From positions 1-41,757 of the forward strand of contig NZ_JANQOY010000153.1 in NCBI RefSeq assembly GCF_028285565.1: DNA of 41,757 nucleotides. The letters are read 5' to 3'. Source of the stretch: Acaryochloris sp. IP29b_bin.148 (GTDB lineage Bacteria; Cyanobacteriota; Cyanobacteriia; Thermosynechococcales; Thermosynechococcaceae). Position numbers and translations under genes: made by a program. This document shows, piece by piece, positions 35,958-41,757 of the stretch. The notes under the pieces were generated by a model, which worked only from the letters and a program-made list of their open reading frames with translations, ran no database searches and had not been told where the DNA came from. Each line of letters begins with the position of its first letter. The stretch's first letter is position 1.

Positions 35958-36235
35958 TGTTACCGATTACCCAGCTAGACAATTTACCGACTTATGGTGG
36001 AATCTATTGAGTTCTGGATGGCGCTGGGACAGTTATTTACGTTGGGCAAGCGAAGAATATCCATCAACGCTGGCAGAAGGGACATCACAAAATCAGCGAT
36101 ATCCTATCTCGTTGTGGAACGAATGCTTTTATCGACTGGGTTCAATTACCAGAATGGCTGCTTAACCGAGCTGAAAATTTGGCTGTGAGGTACTATAAAC
36201 CCGTTCTTAACAAGAAAATGCCGCCGATTGTCTGA
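35957..36235 (+). pseudogene. GIY-YIG endonuclease gene with an in-frame stop
   Basis: The frame from GTG 35957 reads LPITQLDNLPTYGGIY, a TGA at 36008-36010, then VLDGAGTVIYVGQAKNIHQR and W, ending VRYYKPVLNKKMPPIV at TGA 36233-36235. GGIY, the IYVGQ strand, the arginine after it (R in QRW) and the late glutamate (NRAENLAV) with the asparagine of KPVLNKK are the core of a GIY-YIG nuclease of about 92 codons. The stop falls directly after GIY, where the family usually has a tyrosine or tryptophan followed by V. A point mutation (TAT, TAC or TGG to TGA) would explain it. It is the third gene of the coupled module and looks recently inactivated. Confidence 0.75.
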
Positions 36236-36307
36236 ACGCTAAAACGCTATCAAGTGCAAGCCGTTCGAAACTTCTTAACCAAGGCAGGTATCAACGATGA
36301 AGTATAA
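36236..36307 (+). pseudogene. hicA: Remnant of hicA toxin gene (3' end only)
   Basis: The frame ends LKRYQVQAVRNFLTKAGI followed by NDEV and TAA at 36305-36307. HicA toxins end in this way (R-Y-x-V-x-x-V-R-x-F-L-x-x-A-G-I). The dsRBD-like body with the catalytic histidine is missing; the GIY-YIG frame occupies its place. The stop overlaps the start of the hicB remnant by 11 bases, the usual hicAB arrangement. Confidence 0.7.
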
Positions 36308-36419
36308 GGGGTATGAAGCCATCATTGAGTTTGACTCGGAAGATCAGATTTTCTTTGGTAGGGTCTTAGGTACTCATGCTGTCGAGGTCTTTTTGTGTAG
36401 GTCTGTCATTAAGACATAA
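36297..36419 (+). pseudogene. hicB: Truncated hicB antitoxin gene (5' end only)
   Basis: The open frame gives 40 residues. MKYKGYEAIIEFDSEDQIFF followed by GRVLGT is the standard start of HicB antitoxins. After about residue 26 the sequence no longer fits the family and soon stops. The rest of the RNase-H-like fold and the DNA-binding C-terminus are lost. The break near 36372 coincides with the stop region of a minus-strand gene. With hicA also reduced to its tail, this toxin-antitoxin pair is dead. Confidence 0.75.
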
Positions 36420-36548
36420 ACGAACGAAGACTTCTTCGGCAATCACTTCGCAAGCATCTTCAAATTGATCTTTCTGGATAATATTTGCATCTAATAGAGC
36501 ATCAGCAGTCAGACCTCCAATCATATCTGACCAATCTTTATCATTCAT
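36366..36548 (-). CDS. Small hypothetical acidic protein
   Basis: A 60-residue acidic protein (MNDKDWSDMIGGLTADALLD then ANIIQKDQFEDACEVIAEEV). GGAGG at 36555-36559 lies 6 nt before the ATG at 36548, so it is probably translated; a TTG two codons upstream would be too close to that site. The last residues and the stop (36366-36368) are read from the antisense of the hicB remnant, so the native C-terminus may have been replaced. No family is recognised. A regulatory or antitoxin-like role would be only a guess. Confidence 0.6.
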   Translation of the reverse strand: MNDKDWSDMIGGLTADALLDANIIQKDQFEDACEVIAEEVFVRLCLNDRPTQKDLDSMST

Positions 36549-36690
36549 GCTCAACCTCCAAAGCGCTTAGATTAATCCATTTATAACTATCGAAAATCAT
36601 AGGATGTGCAATATTGCTGAGCCTAAGCACAAGCCCGAAACATCAGCGAACCTTTTCTAACCTACTGATAGTACTAAACATTTCAATTTC

Positions 36691-36732
36691 GTAGCCTCTG
36701 TAACAGGATCACGTCTGTATGCCTTCTATGGT
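36691..36732 (+). promoter_or_regulatory. Probable NtcA-type promoter of the MSMEG_0569-family gene
   Basis: GTA-GCCTCTGT-AAC (36691-36704) differs from GTAN8TAC by one base. Exactly 22 bp further comes TATGGT (36727-36732), which fits TAN3T. The ATG follows at 36760. The mismatch lowers confidence, but the spacing equals that of the nit operon promoter. Confidence 0.5.
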
Positions 36733-36759
36733 GCAAACAATCGCAGATTGGAGGCAAAT

Positions 36760-38022
36760 ATGGGGAGTCACTATTCCGTCGTCATTGTCGGTGGAGGACA
36801 GGCTGGTTTATCGGTTAGTTACTGTTTGGGCGAACGCCAGATCGATCACATTATCTTTGAGCAGCATCAGATTGCCCATTCTTGGCGAAATAAGCGTTGG
36901 GACTCTTTTTGTCTCGTTACCCCGAACTGGCAATGTCAGCTACCGGGCTTTTCCTATCCAGGGGATGACCCCAACGGGTTTATGCAGAAAGAACAAATCG
37001 TGGATTATATCGAAGCTTACGCCCAGTCCTTTAACCCTCCGGTTCGAGAAGGTGTCAGCGTCCAGCGAGTGCGTAAAAATCCGATTAGCGATGTGTTTGA
37101 AGTGTCCACCTCCATCGGTGAATTTTCCGCCGATCAAATTGTGGTGGCCACTGGTGGGTATCATCGACCTCGCATCCCTGGTATGGCCCAGCGTTTACCT
37201 AACGAGATTCGCCAACTCCATTCTTCTGAGTATAAAAATCCTGAGAGTTTAGCTGATGGAGCCGTGCTCGTAGTAGGCACCGGACAATCAGGATGCCAGA
37301 TTGCTGAAGACCTCCATCTTGCAGGGAAACAGGTGCATTTATGTGTGGGTAGTGCGCCGCGATCGCCCCGGCAATACCGAGGCAAAGATGTGGTGGATTG
37401 GCTCGATCAACTGGGTTACTACGATCTGACCATTGAAGATCATCCCCAAAAAGAACAGGTGAGAACCAAAACCAACCACTATGTAACGGGCCGTGGTAGA
37501 GGGCGGGAAATTGATTTACGTCATTTTGCCCTAGAAGGAATGCAGCTCTACGGCAGACTGACGGATATTCGCGATGCTCAGTTAACCTTTCAGGCCAATT
37601 TGCGAGAGAACTTGGATCAGGCCGATGCGGTAGCTGAAAGTATCAAAGGAACGATTGATGCCTATATTAATAAGCATCAAATTGATGCCCCCATGGAGGC
37701 CTCCTATTGTCCGGTTTGGGAACCTGCTACTGAACCCACTTCTCTTAACCTAGAGGCTGCCAATATTACCACTGTGATTTGGTCCATTGGCTATGACATG
37801 GACTATTCCTGGGTGGAAATTCCTGTGTTTGATGGCAAGGGTTACCCTGGTCATGATCGGGGTGTCACTGGGGTGAAAGGACTCTATTTTGTCGGCTTGC
37901 CTTGGCTCTATACCTGGGGGTCGGGACGCTTTTCAGGGATTGCTCGGGATGTTCGGTATCTTGCGGACTATGTGCAGGCCAATCATCGGGTGAATGTGCA
38001 ATGGCCGAAGGCCGCTCTTTGA
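36760..38022 (+). CDS. MSMEG_0569-family flavin-dependent oxidoreductase
   Basis: A 420-residue flavoprotein monooxygenase-like enzyme of the family that accompanies Nit1 nitrilases. FAD binding: VVIVGGGQAGLSVSYCL at the N-terminus. Substrate and flavin region: WDSFCLVTPNWQCQLPGF. NAD(P)H-binding: GAVLVVGTGQSGCQIAEDL near 168-186. The C-terminal half contains TTVIWSIGYDMDYSW and YFVGLPWLYTWGSGRFSGI. GGAGG lies 5 nt before ATG 36760, so the TTG at 36748 is rejected. In conserved clusters it lies beside the other genes; here an island of 2.2 kb separates it and it is transcribed away from them under its own promoter. Its substrate is unknown. Confidence 0.92.
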   Translation: MGSHYSVVIVGGGQAGLSVSYCLGERQIDHIIFEQHQIAHSWRNKRWDSFCLVTPNWQCQLPGFSYPGDDPNGFMQKEQIVDYIEAYAQSFNPPVREGVSVQRVRKNPISDVFEVSTSIGEFSADQIVVATGGYHRPRIPGMAQRLPNEIRQLHSSEYKNPESLADGAVLVVGTGQSGCQIAEDLHLAGKQVHLCVGSAPRSPRQYRGKDVVDWLDQLGYYDLTIEDHPQKEQVRTKTNHYVTGRGRGREIDLRHFALEGMQLYGRLTDIRDAQLTFQANLRENLDQADAVAESIKGTIDAYINKHQIDAPMEASYCPVWEPATEPTSLNLEAANITTVIWSIGYDMDYSWVEIPVFDGKGYPGHDRGVTGVKGLYFVGLPWLYTWGSGRFSGIARDVRYLADYVQANHRVNVQWPKAAL

Positions 38023-38117
38023 GCATCGCAACTTCGCTTCAACGAAATGGCGATTGGATCGTAGCGATGTCATCAGTGATGCCGACAAACATAGCGTCTA
38101 AGCCGTTTAATCACCCA

Positions 38118-38324
38118 TCAAGAACAAGGTTCTGGAGTTAGATACGGCAATGAGTTTGAACGATGACCCGATAGATCTAAACCAAAATTTTTAGTCGTCT
38201 TAAAAGGTTTTGAGCCCGCCTGTTGAGTGTAGGCAACCATTTGCTCAACTGGAGAATATGCTTCAGTTCTAAGAACTGAACCTAGTACTTTACCTGCGAT
38301 CGCAAATGAAATAAGGACAAGCAT
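38118..38324 (-). CDS. Possible small exported or membrane protein
   Basis: A 68-codon frame starting MLVLISFAIAGKVLGSVLRT, which looks like a signal or membrane segment, followed by a polar part. A HIP1 octamer lies inside it. The ribosome binding site is weak and no family is recognised. It may be real or a chance frame in a gene-poor stretch of about 580 bp. Confidence 0.3.
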   Translation of the reverse strand: MLVLISFAIAGKVLGSVLRTEAYSPVEQMVAYTQQAGSKPFKTTKNFGLDLSGHRSNSLPYLTPEPCS

Positions 38325-38600
38325 GGTCTAACTTTCAACTCGCTGTAGAAACCGATTACAAAAATAAGATGACAAACAAAATGTATCTTTATGTAAATCA
38401 AAGTAACATCTATGTAAACAAAATGCAACATAAGTTGACATATTTATTTTTTATTGGTAAGCCCATATCGATGTGGGACTAGTTCAACCTTGTGTTGCGA
38501 AGGCAGACCATCTCCCTCTTGATTGAAGTTATTCTACGGAATAAGGCAGGTTTCAGCCCATGCAAGACATAAAGGTTTAGCCGCTCCTGCTCTCAGGATA
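38325..38600. other. Gene-poor AT-rich stretch
   Basis: Contains a partial direct repeat ATGTAAATCAAA / ATGTAAACAAAA near 38390-38425, a TTGACA near 38436, and a short stem CCCATA-TCGA-TGTGGG near 38462-38477 (with one G-T pair). No convincing -10 follows the TTGACA at 17 bp. No gene is recognised. Confidence 0.35.
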
Positions 38601-38903
38601 TTAGCGTTGAATTGCCAATAGTCCTTGGACTTTCCTAATGAAATCCTCAGTATACCCACGTTTCGCTGAGGTAGGGCTTAGTTTCAAAGCTGGATGGGCG
38701 AAATTAATGGCTTTTGGCATATCCTCATAGATATTTCTGTAGATAACACATAGCCATAAGTATCCTGGGACTTGAGGCCATAATTCTAGAGATTTAAGCA
38801 CCATTTCCTTAGATGCTGCACCTAGCTCGTGCGCTTTAATTTCATTGCACTGATAGTCCTGATAAAGCGCTACGCTGGATCGAGAGCCAATCATTGCCAG
38901 CAA
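38601..38903 (-). CDS. Hypothetical protein, TPR-like fragment
   Basis: A 100-residue frame. The middle (ASKEMVLKSLELWPQVPGYL then WLCVIYRNIYEDMPKAINFA and HPALKLSP) has the spacing of a tetratricopeptide pair: small residues at helix contacts and LELWP/LKLSP at the repeat ends. The N-terminus is poor and no good ribosome binding site is seen, so it may be the remnant of a larger TPR protein. It is divergent from the aminopeptidase gene. Confidence 0.45.
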   Translation of the reverse strand: MLAMIGSRSSVALYQDYQCNEIKAHELGAASKEMVLKSLELWPQVPGYLWLCVIYRNIYEDMPKAINFAHPALKLSPTSAKRGYTEDFIRKVQGLLAIQR

Positions 38904-38941
38904 TTCTCTTCAGCTAGCACCATCCTCAGCAAGGTAACAAG

Positions 38942-41548
38942 ATGTCCCATCTTTTCTTCGATTCTGAAACCAAAAAGCACAAGTCCTTTGAAATGGCAGG
39001 GGCACGACCGCACTACAACCCAGATCGCCCCGGTCAAGTCGAACATATTTTTCTGGATTTAACCCTGGATATTCCGGGTCAATCCTTTAATGGTACCTGC
39101 CAGATCCGGTTAAACCCGGTGCGCAGTGGGATTGAGACCTTAATATTGGATGCTGTCGATTTACAAATCGACGGGGTGAAAGTGGGCCGTACCAAACAGC
39201 CCTTTGACTATGATGGCGAGCAGTTACAGATTCAGTTGAAGCAGCCGACGACGGCAGGAAAAGTATTTACGGTTGCGATCGCATATTCCGTCCACCAACC
39301 CCAACGCGGCCTTTACTTTGTCCAACCGGACGAGCATTATCCTGATAAACCCACCCAGGTGTGGACCCAAGGGGAAGATGAAGACTCCCGGTTTTGGTTT
39401 CCCTGCTTTGACTATCCCGGCCAACTCGCCACTTCAGAGATTCGGGTGCGGGTACCCAAAGCCTATATGGCCATCTCCAATGGAGAGCTGATTGAAACGG
39501 AAGTGGACGGCAAGCAAAAAATCTACCACTGGCTGCAGCGAGAAGTCCATCCGACTTACTTAATGACCCTGGCAGTGGGGCAGTTTGCGGAAATTATCGA
39601 TGAGTGGCAGGGCAAACCCGTTACCTACTATGTCGAAAAAGGGCGAGAAGATCAGGCCAAGCTGACCATGGGCAAAACGCCCCGGATGATCGAATTTTTT
39701 AGCGAATACTACGGCTACCCCTACGCCTATCCCAAGTATGCCCAGGTCTGTGTGGATGACTTTATCTTTGGGGGCATGGAAAATACCTCCACCACCCTAC
39801 TGACCGATCGCTGCTTGTTGGATGAGCGGGCAGCCATCGATAATCGGGCGGCGGAAAGTCTAGTGGCCCATGAATTGGCCCACCAGTGGTTTGGCGATTT
39901 AGTCGTGATTAAGCATTGGTCCCATGCCTGGATTAAGGAAGGGATGGCCTCTTACTCCGAGGTAATGTGGACCAACCATGAGTATGGGGCTGAGGATGCC
40001 GCCTATTATCGGCTGCGGGAAGCACGGAATTATTTCAATGAGGACAGTACTCGCTATCGTCGCCCCGTAGTCACCCATGTTTATCGAGAAGCGATTGAGC
40101 TGTATGACCGCCATCTCTATGAAAAAGGGGCCTGTATCTACCATATGATTCGGGCCGAATTGGGGGATGAACTGTTTTGGCGGGCCATCCATACCTTTGT
40201 CCAGGACAACGCCCACCAAACCGTAGAGACTATCGACTTACTGCGGGCGATCGAAAAAGCCACGGGTCGCAATCTGCTCTTCTTATTTGATCAGTATGTC
40301 TATCGGGGCGGTCACCCCGAATATAAGTTGGGCTATAGCTGGGATGCCGATCACCAAATGGCCAAAGTAACGGTCACTCAAACCCAGGTCAATCCCAAGG
40401 ATAAAAATAGCGCCAAAGAGCTGTTTGACTTGAGTCTGCCCATTGCCTTTGGCTATGACCGAGGCAAACAACCCGTGGAGTTCCAAACCTTTACAGTCCG
40501 CGTCCATGAGCAGGAGCAGAGCTTTTACTTTGGTCTATCCGAAAAGCCCTTATTGATTAGCTTTGATCAAGGCAATCACTATCTCAAGCAGGTTGCCCTC
40601 GAATATCCGATGCCGGAGCTGAAAGCTCAGCTAAAGCAAGACCCCGATCCCCTCTCTCGCATTTATGCTGCTCAGTCCTTAGCGAAAAAAGGCGGCTTAG
40701 AAGTCGTCAAGAGTTTAGGAGAAGCCCTAACTACCGATGGGTTCTGGGGCGTCCGGGTCGAAGTGGCCAAGCAGCTCGCCCAGATCAAGCTCGATCAGGT
40801 GTTGCCTGCCCTTAAGCCCGGACTAAAAGATCAGGATGCTAGAGTCCGACGGGCAGTCGTGGAAGCCATGGCGACCTTTAAGACCGATGAAAGTTACAAA
40901 GCCATTAAACCCTTCGCCGAAAAGGGCGACCCCAGTTACTACGTGGAAGCGAGTGCGTTACGAGCCGTGGGTGCGATCGCAGCCTCCACCCTGACCACCA
41001 AACCTAAGGAAACGAAGGTAATCAAGCTCTTCAAATCAGTCCTTAAGGATCGGGGCGGCTGGAATGAAGTAGTGCGTTCTGGTGCCATTGGTGCTCTCAG
41101 CCAAATGAAAACCTCCACTGCAGCACTGGATTTGATTTTGGCCTATACCGAGGCAGGCACCCCACAGCCGCTGCGCCTCGCTGCCATTCGAGCCTTAGGC
41201 AGTATTTCCACTGGCCAATCCCCAGAACAACTGCAACGCATTTTGGACCGATTATCGGTGCTGGTGGGTGAAAGCTTCTTTTTAACGCAGGTATCTGTGT
41301 CTGCTTCTCTGGGACAAATGGAAACACCGAAAGCGATCGCACTGCTCAAAACCTTAGCCAACCAAACCCCCGATGGCCGGGTCCGACGGATGGCGGAAGA
41401 ATCGATCAAAAAAGTGCAGGCCCAGGTGAAATCGAATCAAGCGCTGACCGCCCTCCAAGAGGAGGTACAGCAGTTGCAAAAAGCCAATCAAGATCTAAAA
41501 AGTCGGTTAGCGGATCTTGAGGCTAAAGCCAAATCAGCGACAACTTAG
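38942..41548 (+). CDS. M1-family metallo-aminopeptidase with C-terminal HEAT repeats
   Basis: An 868-residue zinc peptidase of the aminopeptidase N / leukotriene A4 hydrolase family. The exopeptidase motif is GGMEN (277-281). The zinc site is HELAH (310-314) with E333 in WIKEGMASYSE. The N-terminal beta domain occupies about 1-215 and the catalytic domain continues to about 460. From about 570 to 830 there are HEAT-like repeats (for example IYAAQSLAKKGGLEVVKSL, DARVRRAVVEAMATF, PLRLAAIRALGSI). The final 40 residues form a coiled coil (ALQEEVQQLQKANQDLKSRL). No signal peptide is seen, so it is cytoplasmic. AAGG lies before ATG 38942. It stands alone. Confidence 0.94.
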   Translation: MSHLFFDSETKKHKSFEMAGARPHYNPDRPGQVEHIFLDLTLDIPGQSFNGTCQIRLNPVRSGIETLILDAVDLQIDGVKVGRTKQPFDYDGEQLQIQLKQPTTAGKVFTVAIAYSVHQPQRGLYFVQPDEHYPDKPTQVWTQGEDEDSRFWFPCFDYPGQLATSEIRVRVPKAYMAISNGELIETEVDGKQKIYHWLQREVHPTYLMTLAVGQFAEIIDEWQGKPVTYYVEKGREDQAKLTMGKTPRMIEFFSEYYGYPYAYPKYAQVCVDDFIFGGMENTSTTLLTDRCLLDERAAIDNRAAESLVAHELAHQWFGDLVVIKHWSHAWIKEGMASYSEVMWTNHEYGAEDAAYYRLREARNYFNEDSTRYRRPVVTHVYREAIELYDRHLYEKGACIYHMIRAELGDELFWRAIHTFVQDNAHQTVETIDLLRAIEKATGRNLLFLFDQYVYRGGHPEYKLGYSWDADHQMAKVTVTQTQVNPKDKNSAKELFDLSLPIAFGYDRGKQPVEFQTFTVRVHEQEQSFYFGLSEKPLLISFDQGNHYLKQVALEYPMPELKAQLKQDPDPLSRIYAAQSLAKKGGLEVVKSLGEALTTDGFWGVRVEVAKQLAQIKLDQVLPALKPGLKDQDARVRRAVVEAMATFKTDESYKAIKPFAEKGDPSYYVEASALRAVGAIAASTLTTKPKETKVIKLFKSVLKDRGGWNEVVRSGAIGALSQMKTSTAALDLILAYTEAGTPQPLRLAAIRALGSISTGQSPEQLQRILDRLSVLVGESFFLTQVSVSASLGQMETPKAIALLKTLANQTPDGRVRRMAEESIKKVQAQVKSNQALTALQEEVQQLQKANQDLKSRLADLEAKAKSATT

Positions 41549-41757
41549 ATCTGACGTCCCCTCCACCCAATTCGCAACGGCTGGCACCCGGAAGAGGAGA
41601 CAGGTAAAAAAATACAAACCTTTACAAACATCAGCCCCAAAGCAGGGCTTTACAGGTTATTCGCTTTACAAAGGCCCCTCAAAATTCGACAATAAATCTT
41701 GGCAAACCCATTTCTGATGCGCAGAGGACTGTGAATCAATGATCTTAAATTTTAAAC
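41549..41757. other. Window end, no gene recognised
   Basis: This 209-bp stretch behind the aminopeptidase gene has no convincing coding frame. It contains short A/T-rich blocks that may be the start of a promoter region for a gene beyond the window. No terminator hairpin with a T-run was found. Confidence 0.4.

Noticed and set aside
36297-36419. A working hicB antitoxin or hicAB toxin-antitoxin system
   Set aside because: Both genes lack most of their domains, including the HicA catalytic histidine and the HicB DNA-binding part.
36748-36759. TTG start for the MSMEG_0569-family protein
   Set aside because: It falls on the ribosome binding site; ATG 36760 has GGAGG at 5-nt spacing and fits the family.
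36719-37252. 177-codon plus-strand frame starting before the flavoprotein gene
   Set aside because: It overlaps the MSMEG_0569-family frame, which has FAD and NAD(P)H motifs and a good GGAGG; the longer shadow has no motif.

Overview
The window looks like the chromosome of a cyanobacterium. The octamer GCGATCGC (HIP1) recurs in many genes. There is a PAM68-type photosystem II assembly protein next to rpsO. The nitrogen-starvation gene set is of the kind known from Synechocystis (Sll0783 to Sll0787), and the sites that fit NtcA-activated promoters lie in front of it. The gene style is compatible with an Acaryochloris-like genome, but the species cannot be proven from the sequence alone.

Layout. 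Positions 1-450 hold the tail of a truncated gene, a decayed IS6-type transposase fragment and a small inverted-repeat element. A RecD/Dda-like helicase and a six-helix voltage-gated K+ channel follow on the plus strand. From 19.5 kb down to 2.7 kb the minus strand carries a secondary-metabolite cluster, read in this order: metal-binding cupin, DegT/PLP sugar aminotransferase, glycosyltransferase, a DH-FkbH(FkbM)-ACP protein, a KS-AT-KR-ACP polyketide synthase, and a C-A-PCP-TE peptide synthetase. The inferred product is a short chain started from a glycerate unit (possibly O-methylated), extended once with malonate, joined to one amino acid and released by the thioesterase. The aminotransferase, cupin and glycosyltransferase suggest an attached amino sugar. 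The most unusual feature is that the FkbM methyltransferase lies inside the FkbH region rather than beside it.

Positions 20.0-23.4 kb are housekeeping: larE, an rpsO-PAM68-DAHP synthase run, and a VOC protein. Next come a small membrane protein that is probably frameshifted, a KMO-like flavin monooxygenase behind a repeated 12-bp motif, and a GAF-LuxR regulator.

Positions 27.6-38.0 kb hold a rearranged Nit1C (nitrilase) cluster: the MSMEG_0570, MSMEG_0565 glycosyltransferase, AIR-synthase-like, GNAT, radical SAM, nitrilase, MSMEG_0572 and MSMEG_0569 families. Two insertions break it. One is a YhcG/PDDEXK nuclease gene placed antisense between the AIR-synthase-like and glycosyltransferase genes. 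The other is an island between the MSMEG_0572 and MSMEG_0569 genes with a tightly coupled three-gene module (two unknown proteins and a GIY-YIG nuclease carrying an in-frame stop), remnants of hicA and hicB, and a small minus-strand gene. Despite the split, three transcription units of the cluster have NtcA-like promoters: a perfect GTAN8TAC-N22-TAN3T for the main operon, GTAN8TAC-N24-TAN3T for the 0570 gene, and a one-mismatch site with exact N22 spacing for the 0569 gene. The scattered pieces therefore probably remain one nitrogen-stress regulon.

The window ends with a possible TPR-like fragment and a large M1 aminopeptidase with C-terminal HEAT repeats. No rRNA, tRNA or CRISPR array was recognised.
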